Assembly: GCA_025936995.1 (NCBI GenBank)
Contig: JAICSH010000005.1
Coordinates: 1 to 64,000 of the forward strand
Source: Thermoleophilia bacterium
Lineage (GTDB): Bacteria; Actinomycetota; Thermoleophilia; Gaiellales; Gaiellaceae
Reading direction: 5' to 3'
Length of the DNA stretch: 64,000 nucleotides
Notes under the pieces: model-generated
Database searches by the model: none
What the model saw: the letters and a program-made list of their open reading frames with translations, nothing else
What the model was told of the DNA's origin: nothing
Program-made: the position numbers and the translations under genes
In this document: positions 9,834 to 18,510 of the stretch, piece by piece
Layout of the letters: each line of letters starts with the position of its first letter
Position numbering within the stretch: the stretch's first letter is position 1

Positions 9834-10534
9834 CGGCGCTGACGGTCGAGAAGCTCTCGATCCGCTACGGCGCGGTCGAAGCCGTGCGCGGGCTCTCCCT
9901 CGAGGTGAAGCCCGGCGAGATCGTCGGCCTGATCGGGCCGAACGGCGCGGGCAAGTCGTCGACGCTGCACGCGATCATGGGCGCGGCGCCCGTCACCGGC
10001 GGCGACGTCCGGCTCGACGGAACGTCGCTCGTGGGCCGGCGCCCCGAGGACGTGGCCCGCCGCGGCATCGCGCTCGTGCCCGAGGGGCGACGCATCTTCG
10101 GCGAGCTGACCGTGGACGAGAACCTGCGCCTCGGCCTTGCAGGCCGCAGGCGGGGGAGGAACGGCGGCGGTCTGACACGAGCCTTCGACCTGTTTCCGAT
10201 CCTGCGGGAGTTCCGCTCCCGCCAGGCCGGCGTCCTCTCGGGTGGACAGCAGCAGCAGCTGGCGATCGGCCGGGCGCTCGTCGCCGACCCGGACGTCCTC
10301 CTGCTCGACGAGCCTTCGCTCGGCCTCGCGCCGAAGATCGTGGACGTCGTCTTCGAGGCCCTGACGCAGATCCGTGACTCGGGCCTCGGCGTGCTGCTGG
10401 TCGAGCAGCGCGCCCAGCGGACGGTCGCGCTCGCCGACAGGTCGCACGTGCTCGCGAACGGCGAGCTCCGCCTGACGCTCGGCCCGGAGGACGCAAGCGA
10501 CACCGACCGGCTTGTCGCCGCCTACCTCGCATGA
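9830..10534 (+). CDS. Liv-type ABC transporter ATP-binding protein (LivF-like)
   Basis: GLIGPNGAGKSSTLHAIMG, LSGGQQQQLAIGRAL, LLLDEPSLGL; ATGA overlap with the previous gene. Confidence 0.92.
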   Translation: MTALTVEKLSIRYGAVEAVRGLSLEVKPGEIVGLIGPNGAGKSSTLHAIMGAAPVTGGDVRLDGTSLVGRRPEDVARRGIALVPEGRRIFGELTVDENLRLGLAGRRRGRNGGGLTRAFDLFPILREFRSRQAGVLSGGQQQQLAIGRALVADPDVLLLDEPSLGLAPKIVDVVFEALTQIRDSGLGVLLVEQRAQRTVALADRSHVLANGELRLTLGPEDASDTDRLVAAYLA

Positions 10535-11439
10535 CGCTCGCCTTCCTCAACCTCACGTGGCCGACGTTTGCGAACGGACTCGCGCTCGGCGGGGTCTACG
10601 CGCTCATGGCGGTGGGCATCGGCCTGGTCTTCGGCGTCCTCCGGCTCGTCAACTTCGCGTACGGGCAGCTGATCATGGCCGGAGCGTTCGCCCTGGCCTT
10701 CGGCTCGCAATGGGGGTTCCCGAACTGGGCCTCGATCCTCTTCTGCTTCGGCGTCGTGCTGGGCCTGTCCGTGTTGATGGACTTGCTCGTCTTCCGGCCG
10801 CTGAGGACGCATTCGCCCGCCGTGATGCTCGTGGCGACGTTCGCGGTCGCGTTCCTGCTCCAGAACATCGCGCTGCTCGCGTTCGGCCCGCTGGGCAAGA
10901 GCGCCGGCGCGCTCGCGATCCTCAACGCGCCGTGGGACATCGGCGGCGTGTTCATCAAGAAGATCGCCGTGATCTCCTTCGCGACCGCCGTCGGCTGCCT
11001 CGTGATCCTGCAGCTCCTCCTCACGCGCACGCCGCTGGGCCTCCACATGCGCGCCGCGGCGATGGACTTCCGGACGGCTCGCCTGCTCGGTGTCCGCGCG
11101 AACTGGGTGATCTCGGGAGCCGTGATCGTCTCCGGGCTGTTCGCGGCCGTCTCGGCCGTGATGCTGAGCGTTCAGGAGCTCACGGTCGTGCCGACGTTCG
11201 GCACCCAGGACACGATCCTCGTGCTCGCCGGCGTCGTCCTCGGCGGTCTCAACCGGCCCATACCGGCAACCCTCGGCGGCTTCTCGATCGGCTTCGCCAA
11301 CGGGATCCTCGGCGGCGTCCTCCCGTCGAACCAGAGCCAGTACCTCCCGAGCTTCCTCTTCGCCGCGGTGATCGTCGTGCTGCTCGTCCGGCCGAACGGG
11401 CTCTTCGCGCGCGGCGGTGGCACGGTGGAGCGGGTATGA
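10531..11439 (+). CDS. Branched-chain amino acid ABC transporter permease (LivH-like)
   Basis: Multi-TM; GVYALMAVGIGLVFGVLRLVNFAYGQLIM; overlaps its neighbours by 4 nt. Confidence 0.92.
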   Translation: MTLAFLNLTWPTFANGLALGGVYALMAVGIGLVFGVLRLVNFAYGQLIMAGAFALAFGSQWGFPNWASILFCFGVVLGLSVLMDLLVFRPLRTHSPAVMLVATFAVAFLLQNIALLAFGPLGKSAGALAILNAPWDIGGVFIKKIAVISFATAVGCLVILQLLLTRTPLGLHMRAAAMDFRTARLLGVRANWVISGAVIVSGLFAAVSAVMLSVQELTVVPTFGTQDTILVLAGVVLGGLNRPIPATLGGFSIGFANGILGGVLPSNQSQYLPSFLFAAVIVVLLVRPNGLFARGGGTVERV

Positions 11440-12473
11440 CCTGGATCCGCCGCGCCGTGGAGCTGCTTGCGCCTGCGCTGCTCATCCTCGGCACAGCGCT
11501 CCTCGCGCTCGAGGTCTCGAGCTACCTGCAGGCGTACTTCCTCGACACGCTGGTGAAGGTCGCGATCGTCGTCGCGCTGTACGTCTTCATCGGCAACTCC
11601 GGCGTGCTGTCGTTCGGTCACGTGAGCTTCGTCGCCGTCGGCGCCTGGACGGCCGGGGTCCTCACGGTGCCGGAGGACCAGAAGCGGATCACGATGCCCG
11701 GCCTGGCCCACTTCCTCCTCACGACGAGCGTCGGCAACGTCGCATCGCTCGTGCTCGCTGCGGTGGTGGGCGGGATCTTCGCCTTCGCCGTCGGGCTGCC
11801 GCTGATGCGGCTCTCGGGCCTCGCCGCCGGAATCGCGACCTTCGGGGTGCTCGAGATCACGAACAACGTGCTCACGTACGAGCAGCGGATCGGCCCGGGC
11901 CTGAACGCGTTCTCCTCCGTTCCATCGACGACCGGGATCTGGCAAGCGACGATCGGTGGGCTCGTCTGCGTGGTCGTCGCCTACGCCTACCAGCGAACCC
12001 GGTTCTCCCGGATGCTGCGCGCCACCCGCGAGGATCCGGCGGCGGCGGCGGCGGCCGGGATCTCGATCTACCGCCAGCGGCTGCTCGCCTTCACGCTCTC
12101 GGGCGCCCTCGCCGGCTTCGCCGGTGGGCTCTACGTTCACCTGCAGCCGCTGCAGGCGGGCAGCCTCTCGCTCAACCTCACGTTCGTCACGCTCGCGATG
12201 CTCGTCGTGGGCGGGTCCGGGAGCCTGCTGGGCGCCGTCGTCGGGGCGCTGGCCCTGAACGGGATCTTCTCCTTCTTCTCGGCTGCGACGAACACCGTCG
12301 ACGTGCTCGGCTGGAGCTTTACCGTCCCGTCGGGGACGGCAGAGCTCACCCTCGGAATGCTGATGGCGATCGTGCTCATCCTCCGCCCGAACGGCCTCAC
12401 CGGCGGCCGGGAGCTGTCCTTGCCACGGCGTCGCTCCGTGGCGGATCTCGAGAAAGCGAGGGCCACGACATGA
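11436..12473 (+). CDS. Branched-chain amino acid ABC transporter permease (LivM-like)
   Basis: IGNSGVLSFGHVSFVAVGAWTAG, TREDPAAAAAAGISIYRQRLLAFTLSGALAGFAGGLY. Confidence 0.92.
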   Translation: MTWIRRAVELLAPALLILGTALLALEVSSYLQAYFLDTLVKVAIVVALYVFIGNSGVLSFGHVSFVAVGAWTAGVLTVPEDQKRITMPGLAHFLLTTSVGNVASLVLAAVVGGIFAFAVGLPLMRLSGLAAGIATFGVLEITNNVLTYEQRIGPGLNAFSSVPSTTGIWQATIGGLVCVVVAYAYQRTRFSRMLRATREDPAAAAAAGISIYRQRLLAFTLSGALAGFAGGLYVHLQPLQAGSLSLNLTFVTLAMLVVGGSGSLLGAVVGALALNGIFSFFSAATNTVDVLGWSFTVPSGTAELTLGMLMAIVLILRPNGLTGGRELSLPRRRSVADLEKARATT

Positions 12474-13552
12474 GGTTCAGCATCTACACGGAGGTCCAGA
12501 GCTGGCCGGGGAAGCCCTACGACCGGCTCTACGGCGAGGTGCTCGAGCAGATCGAGAACGCCGACCGGCTCGGCTACGACGCCTTCGCCGCGGTCGAGCA
12601 CCTCTTCTTCCCGAAGTTCTCGGCCTCGGCGAACGTCTTCGGCCTCTTCGGGATGGCAGCCGCGCGGACGCGCCACATCAACTTCCGCACGATGCTCCAC
12701 ATCCTCCCGTACCACAACCCGCTCGTGCTGGCGGCCATGATCCACGAGTTCTCGCTGCTCACGGGAGGACGCTACGAGTTCGGCGTCGGGCGCGGACACG
12801 GCTGGATCCCGCTGCCCGCCGGGATGCCGCTCGACGAGACCTCGCGTCCGCGCTACGAGGAGGCGCTCGACCTCTTCATCGAGGCACTGCACAACGACGT
12901 CGTCAGCTTCGAGGGCGAGTACTGGAACGTGAAGGACAGCCAGGTGATCCCGTTCAGCGGGCACAGGTTCCGGGTCGTACTCGGCGGAACCTCGGACCGG
13001 ACGTACGACCTCGCGGCGAAGCACGGCTGGGCCGTCGCGGTGCCTCCGCTGCTCCCGTACGCGGCGCTCAAGGACCAGCTCGATCTCTACCGCGCGAAGT
13101 GCGCCGAGTACGGGACCACGCCGGACATCATCTGGATCCACGCCTGCTACATCGACGACGACCGCGACCTCGCGCTGCGCGAGGCGGAGCAGCACATGCG
13201 CGGGTTCCTCGCGGGCAACGCGTCGCCGCTGACCGACCATCCCCTGCCGCCGGTCGACGCGCTCAACGCGGCCGGCTACGGCTTCTACGCCTCGGGGATC
13301 ATGGAGAAGCTCGCCGCGACGCCGTACGACGAGATGGTCGCGGGCGACATCGTCTGGGTGGGCACGCCTGACGACGTCATCCAGCGGATCCGCGAGACGA
13401 TCGAGGTCTGCGAGGGGCTCACCGAGATCGCGATCACGACGAACCCCGGCGGCGTCGATCACTGGAAGGCGATCAAGGCGCAGGAGCTGTTCGCGGAGCA
13501 CGTTATCCCGGGCATCCAGCGGGAGACCGAGGCGGCCGTGGTCGAGGCATGA
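12470..13552 (+). CDS. LLM class flavin-dependent oxidoreductase
   Basis: Luciferase-like N-terminus; AAVEHLFFPKFSASANVFGLFGMAAARTRHINFRTM; GVGRGHGWIPLPAG. Confidence 0.88.
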   Translation: MRFSIYTEVQSWPGKPYDRLYGEVLEQIENADRLGYDAFAAVEHLFFPKFSASANVFGLFGMAAARTRHINFRTMLHILPYHNPLVLAAMIHEFSLLTGGRYEFGVGRGHGWIPLPAGMPLDETSRPRYEEALDLFIEALHNDVVSFEGEYWNVKDSQVIPFSGHRFRVVLGGTSDRTYDLAAKHGWAVAVPPLLPYAALKDQLDLYRAKCAEYGTTPDIIWIHACYIDDDRDLALREAEQHMRGFLAGNASPLTDHPLPPVDALNAAGYGFYASGIMEKLAATPYDEMVAGDIVWVGTPDDVIQRIRETIEVCEGLTEIAITTNPGGVDHWKAIKAQELFAEHVIPGIQRETEAAVVEA

Positions 13553-14472
13553 CTTCCGTCGTCGTAGCGGGGGCGGGATCGATCGGCTCCCTGCTCGCCG
13601 CGCATCTCGCCCGCGTCGCCGACGTGACGGTGCTGACGCGGCGCGAGGAGCACGCAGCCGCGCTCCGCGAGCAGGGCCTCCGCGTGTCGGGGCGCGGCGA
13701 CTTCACCGCTGGCGTCGGCGCCACCGCCGATCCGGCCGGGCTCCCGCAGGACGCCGAGCTCGCGATCCTCGCCTGCAAGGGCACCGACCTCGCGCCGCTC
13801 GCAGGCCGGCTCGAAGGGATGCTTCCGGGCGCGACGGTGATGACGATCCAGAACGGCCTCGGCGCGGAGGGGATCGTGGCCGCGCACGGCGAGTGGCCGC
13901 TTCTCTCCGCCGTCACCTTCATGAGCGGCACGCGCCACGGCGACGCGCACGTGGAGTACGTCCTCGACACGCCGACGTGGATCGGGCCCTACCGCGGCAC
14001 GACGGAGGAGGAGGCGCGCCGCGTCGCCGAACTGATCGAGGCGGGCGGCCTCAAGGCGCAGGCGTTCCCCGACCTGCGGCCGGCACAGTGGTCGAAGCTC
14101 ATCTTCAACGCGACGGTGAACGGCGTCGCGGCGCTGACGGCGCTGCCGCACGACTTCCACTTCGCAGAAACGGAGAACAGGCCCGACCTCGGCCACCTCG
14201 TCCGCGACCTCGTCGACGAGGGCAAGGCGGTCGCGGCTGCGGCAGGCGTCGAGCTCCACGACGATCCGTGGGAGATGAACGTCCTCGCGACGCAGCGCGG
14301 CCACCGGCACTTTCCGTCGATGCTCGAGGACGTCGAGGCTCGAAGGCCGACGGAGCTCGAGTCGATCAACGGCGCGCTGGTCCGCGAAGCGGTGCGGCTC
14401 GACGTCCCCGTCCCGCTCCAGACCGCCGTCTATAGGCTCGTCAGGGCGAGGGAGGCGAGCTACTCGGAGTGA
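13549..14472 (+). CDS. Ketopantoate reductase (ApbA/PanE) family protein, copy 1
   Basis: GAGSIGSLLAAHLA, TIQNGLGAEG, SKLIFNATVNGVAAL. Confidence 0.88.
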   Translation: MTSVVVAGAGSIGSLLAAHLARVADVTVLTRREEHAAALREQGLRVSGRGDFTAGVGATADPAGLPQDAELAILACKGTDLAPLAGRLEGMLPGATVMTIQNGLGAEGIVAAHGEWPLLSAVTFMSGTRHGDAHVEYVLDTPTWIGPYRGTTEEEARRVAELIEAGGLKAQAFPDLRPAQWSKLIFNATVNGVAALTALPHDFHFAETENRPDLGHLVRDLVDEGKAVAAAAGVELHDDPWEMNVLATQRGHRHFPSMLEDVEARRPTELESINGALVREAVRLDVPVPLQTAVYRLVRAREASYSE

Positions 14473-15389
14473 AAATCGCGGTCGTGGGGTGTGGGGCAGT
14501 CGGGTCGCTGTTCGCGGCGAACCTGTCGCTGCTCGACGACGTCGAGGTCTGGGCGTTCGACCTGAACGAGCTGCACATGGCGGCGATCAACCGCGACGGG
14601 CTGCGGCTCTCGGGTGCCGGCGAGGTCGTCGGGCGCCCCCGGGCGACGAGCGATCCGGCCCTGCTGCCCGCCTGCGACTTCGGCATCGTCGCGACCAAGG
14701 CGATGCACACGGAGGCGGCGATCGCCGCGACCGCGCACGCGTTCGCCGAAGGCTGCGTCGCCACGGTGCAGAACGGCCTCGGCAACGAGGAGACCATCGC
14801 GCCGCACGTCACGCGCGTCATCCGCGGAACGACGTTTCCGGCGGGGAAGCTGCTCGAGCCCGGTCACGTGCAGTGGGACGTGAGAGGCGACACGACGTTC
14901 GGCCCGTACGACGAGCGGACGCCTCTCGCCGCGGTGGAGCGGCTCGCCGAGGTGTGCACCCGCGCCGGCATGCCGGCGGACGCGGTCGAGGACGCGCGCG
15001 GGCCGCAGTGGCGCAAGGTCATCTTCAACGCCTCGACGAACCCCGTCGGCGCTCTCACCGGCCTGACCCACGGCCGCGTCTGTGAGCGTCCCGAGCTCCG
15101 CGCGCTCGTCACCGGCCTCGTCGACGAGGGCAAGGCGGTCGCCGCGGCGCAGGGGATCGAGCTCGACGCCGATCCCGAGGACCTGATCGACCACGCCGCG
15201 AAGCCGGAGGTCGCATACGACCACAAGGCGTCGATGCTCCAGGACGTCGAGGCCCGACGGCAGACGGAGGTGGACTACCTCAACGGCGGCATCGTCCGCT
15301 TCGGCGAGGAACACGGCGTGCCGACGCCGCTCAACGCCGCGATCCAGACGCTCGTGAAAGGGGTGGAGGCGTCGTGGACGCAGAGCTGA
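14469..15389 (+). CDS. Ketopantoate reductase (ApbA/PanE) family protein, copy 2
   Basis: GCGAVGSLFAANLS, TVQNGLGNEETI, RKVIFNASTNPVGALT; tandem paralog of the preceding gene. Confidence 0.88.
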   Translation: MKIAVVGCGAVGSLFAANLSLLDDVEVWAFDLNELHMAAINRDGLRLSGAGEVVGRPRATSDPALLPACDFGIVATKAMHTEAAIAATAHAFAEGCVATVQNGLGNEETIAPHVTRVIRGTTFPAGKLLEPGHVQWDVRGDTTFGPYDERTPLAAVERLAEVCTRAGMPADAVEDARGPQWRKVIFNASTNPVGALTGLTHGRVCERPELRALVTGLVDEGKAVAAAQGIELDADPEDLIDHAAKPEVAYDHKASMLQDVEARRQTEVDYLNGGIVRFGEEHGVPTPLNAAIQTLVKGVEASWTQS

Positions 15390-16438
15390 CCGCGCGTCAC
15401 GCGCGGGTGCGGGAGGCGCTCGAGCGGGACGGGCTCGACGCGGTGCTCGTCTGCGGCTCCGAATACACGGGCTTCGAGGGCGCGGTGACGTACCTCTCCG
15501 GCTTCCAGATCGTGCACCGCTACGCGTACGTCCTCCTCCCGCGGGAGGGGGACGCGGCGATCGTCTTCCCCGCCGAGGCGCGGTACGTCGGCGAGCACGG
15601 CGACTCGCAGATCGCGGAGCAGGTCTTCGCCGACCGGCCGGGCGAGTGGCTGGCGGACAGGCTGCGCGGCAAGCGGGTCGGCACGTACGGGCTCGACTAC
15701 GTGATGACCGTGCGCGACCACACGGCGCTCGCGGGCGCGGCCGAGATCGTCCCGTGGGACGAGCAGTTCGACCTCGTGCGTGCGGTCAAGTCCGACGCCG
15801 AACTCGCCTCGGTCCGCGAGAGCGTCGAGATCAACACCGCCGGCTTCCACGCGTTCCGCGAGGTATGGGCTCCCGGCCGGAACGCGGCCGAGGTGCTCGC
15901 GCCCGCGGAGAAGCTCTTCGTCGAGCGCGGCTGCGGGCGCCTGACGATGAACATGGTGCTCGTCGGCGCCGAGTTTGCGATCGCGCGGGAGGACACGATC
16001 TTCGGCGAGTTCACGATCCCGTCGCTCGAGATCGCGGGGCCGGGCGGCCACTGGGTCGAGGTCTCGCGCGCGCTCGGGACGCCGAGCGACGAGGTGCAGC
16101 GGATGCTCGAGGCGTACGAGGAGTACTACGAGGTTGCGCAGACGGCGCTCCACGCGGGCGCGACCGCGCACGACGTCCATCGCGCGGTGTCGAAGGGATT
16201 CACCGAGCGCGGCTACCACCTCGGCCACGTCACGGGACACTCGATCGGGATGACGATGATCGAGCATCCGCGGATCGGCGAGGCCGTCGAGACCGAGCTC
16301 GCCGCGAACATGGTCTTCTCCATGCACCCGCACGCGATCTCGGCCGATGGTCGAGAATGCCTCTACATGCAGGACACCTGGCTCGTGACCGAGGACGGGG
16401 GCGTCCCGCTCGCCGGCCTGGAGATGCGGATCTGGTGA
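15374..16438 (+). CDS. M24 family protein with degenerate metal-ligand positions (creatinase-like)
   Basis: M24B fold motifs (VTGHSIGMTMIEHP), but SMHPHA and LYMQDTWLVT replace EPG and RxED ligand motifs. Confidence 0.8.
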   Translation: MDAELTARHARVREALERDGLDAVLVCGSEYTGFEGAVTYLSGFQIVHRYAYVLLPREGDAAIVFPAEARYVGEHGDSQIAEQVFADRPGEWLADRLRGKRVGTYGLDYVMTVRDHTALAGAAEIVPWDEQFDLVRAVKSDAELASVRESVEINTAGFHAFREVWAPGRNAAEVLAPAEKLFVERGCGRLTMNMVLVGAEFAIAREDTIFGEFTIPSLEIAGPGGHWVEVSRALGTPSDEVQRMLEAYEEYYEVAQTALHAGATAHDVHRAVSKGFTERGYHLGHVTGHSIGMTMIEHPRIGEAVETELAANMVFSMHPHAISADGRECLYMQDTWLVTEDGGVPLAGLEMRIW

Positions 16439-17160
16439 GCGCCCCACACGCCGACGAGGAGGAGTTCCGGCCGATCCTGCCGGGCGCGGCGCCGAGCGAC
16501 TACGAGCGCTACCTCCGCACCGACGAGCTCCTCGCGCTCCAGAAGGGCCCGGACGAGTGGGTGCACCGCGACGAGCTCCTCTTCCAGACCGTCCACCAGT
16601 CGTCGGAGCTCTGGCTCAAGCACGCATGGATGGAGGTGGAGGAAGCGACGCGGCTCGTGGAGGCGCGCGACGTGGCCGCGGCCCTGCGGCTGCTCGGGCG
16701 CGCGAACTGCGCGCTGCGGTACGTCGTCGGGTTTCTCGAGCACCTCGAGCTGATGTCGCCGTGGGAGTACCAGGAGGTGCGTCGCGTGCTCGGCCACGGC
16801 TCCGGCTTCGACTCGCCGGGCTTCCGCGAGGTGCGGCGCGTCTCCCTCCCGCTCTGGGAGGCGTTCGAGGCGCTGCGCGAGGAGCGCGGGCTGACCCTGC
16901 TCGAGGTCTATACGCGGGGCCGCGAGCACGAGGACCTCTACCAGCTCGCCGAGGCGCTCATCGACTGGGACGAGCAGGTCGGCGTCTGGCGCTTCCGTCA
17001 CGTGAAGATGGTCGGGCGGGTGATCGGAGAGGACGTCATCGGGACGCAGGGCACGCCGGTCGAGCTGCTCGCCGGGCTGATCAAGCACAAGCTCTATCCC
17101 GACCTCTGGCGGGTGCGCACCGAGCTGACCGAGCTCGCGAAGGAGAGCGACCCGCCCTGA
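16435..17160 (+). CDS. Tryptophan 2,3-dioxygenase family protein (divergent)
   Basis: LLFQTVHQSSELWLKHAW, RRVLGHGSGFDSPGFR, WRFRHVKMVGRVIG; GTGA overlap with upstream gene. Confidence 0.85.
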   Translation: MSAPHADEEEFRPILPGAAPSDYERYLRTDELLALQKGPDEWVHRDELLFQTVHQSSELWLKHAWMEVEEATRLVEARDVAAALRLLGRANCALRYVVGFLEHLELMSPWEYQEVRRVLGHGSGFDSPGFREVRRVSLPLWEAFEALREERGLTLLEVYTRGREHEDLYQLAEALIDWDEQVGVWRFRHVKMVGRVIGEDVIGTQGTPVELLAGLIKHKLYPDLWRVRTELTELAKESDPP

Positions 17161-18089
17161 TCCCGCTCGAGGAGATCCGCCGGGCCCGGGAGCGGATCGG
17201 CGACGACGTCCTCCGCACGCCGCTCGTCCCGTTCGGCCTCGAGGGCCGCATCCTGCTCAAGCTCGAGTGCCTGCAGCCGGTCGGCTCCTTCAAGCTGCGG
17301 GGCGCGCTCTCGGCGGTGCGCGCAGCCTCGACGCGTGAGCTCGCGGACGGAGTCGTCACGGCCAGCGCGGGGAACATGGCGCAGGGCGTCGCGTGGGCCG
17401 CGCGCGAGGCGGGCGTGCCGGCGCGGGTCATCTGTCCCGAGGGCGCTCCGCGGACGAAGATCGAGCGCGTCGAGGCGCTCGGCGCCGAGGTGGTCCCGGT
17501 CACGCACGAGGAGTGGTGGCAGGCGATGGTGGACCGCGGCCGCGAGGGTGTTCCCGGCTTCTTCGTGCATCCGGTCGCGGACGAGGCGGTCATGGACGGG
17601 AACGGGACGATCGGCCTCGAGTTGACGGAGGACGCGCCGGAGTTCGACGCGGTCGTCGTCCCGTGGGGCGGCGGCGGGCTGACGACGGGGATCGCGAGCG
17701 CGGTCAAGCAGCTCCGGCCGGAGGTCAGGGTCGTCACCGCCGAGCCGGAGACCGCTGCGCCGCTCGCCGCGGCGCTCGCGGCGGGCGAGCCGCGCGAGAT
17801 CGAGTTCCAGGCGTCCTGGGTCGACGGCGCCGGCGGCCGCGCGCTGCTCCCGGGGATGTGGGAGCACGCACGAGAGGTCGTCGACGAGGCGGTCGCGGTC
17901 CCGCTCGCCGAGGTGGAGGAGGCGGTGCGGCTCCTCGCCTCCCGCGCCCACGTCGTCGCGGAGGGTGCGGGCGCGCTCGCGCTCGCCGCCGCGCTGCGAC
18001 GGAAGGACCGCTGCATCTGCATCGTCAGCGGCGGGAACATCGATCCGCCGGTTCTGGCGCGCGTGCTCGCAGGCGAACGCGTCCCCTAG
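17157..18089 (+). CDS. PLP-dependent threonine/serine dehydratase-like (fold type II)
   Basis: GSFKLRGALSAV (PLP Lys), ASAGNMAQGVAWAARE, VPWGGGGLTTGIA; probable CTG start overlapping the upstream TGA. Confidence 0.85.
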   Translation: MIPLEEIRRARERIGDDVLRTPLVPFGLEGRILLKLECLQPVGSFKLRGALSAVRAASTRELADGVVTASAGNMAQGVAWAAREAGVPARVICPEGAPRTKIERVEALGAEVVPVTHEEWWQAMVDRGREGVPGFFVHPVADEAVMDGNGTIGLELTEDAPEFDAVVVPWGGGGLTTGIASAVKQLRPEVRVVTAEPETAAPLAAALAAGEPREIEFQASWVDGAGGRALLPGMWEHAREVVDEAVAVPLAEVEEAVRLLASRAHVVAEGAGALALAAALRRKDRCICIVSGGNIDPPVLARVLAGERVP

Positions 18090-18099
18090 GCTCCGCTCG

Positions 18100-18510
18100 A
18101 TGGTGCGCTGGACGCTGAGCTCGATCACCGATCTGCCCGTCGTCTCGGACGTCGAGCCCGGCGACCCCGACTGGCATCCGCTCCAGCACGCGCTGGGCAT
18201 CGACACGTTCGGCGCGAACGTGTTCGTCGCCCGCCGCGCGGATCAGCCGCTCGTCGAGGCGCACGACGAGCGGGGGAGCGGGCAGCAGGAGCTGTACCTG
18301 CTGCTCGATGGATCGGCCGTGTTCGAGCTGGACGGCGAGGAGGTGCGGCTGGAGCGGGGGGACGCGCTCGCCGTCACCGATCCCGAGGTGCGGCGCCGTG
18401 GGATCGCGCGGACGCCGGGAACGATGCTCCTCGTCGTGGGCTCCGCGAACGCGCCGTTCGAGTCCTCATGGAACCCGGGCCATTTCGCGGACATTCCGCG
18501 CCCCGAGTAG
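18100..18510 (+). CDS. Cupin domain protein
   Basis: EAHDERGSGQQELYLLLDGSAVFELDGEEVRLERGDALAV. Confidence 0.75.
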   Translation: MVRWTLSSITDLPVVSDVEPGDPDWHPLQHALGIDTFGANVFVARRADQPLVEAHDERGSGQQELYLLLDGSAVFELDGEEVRLERGDALAVTDPEVRRRGIARTPGTMLLVVGSANAPFESSWNPGHFADIPRPE

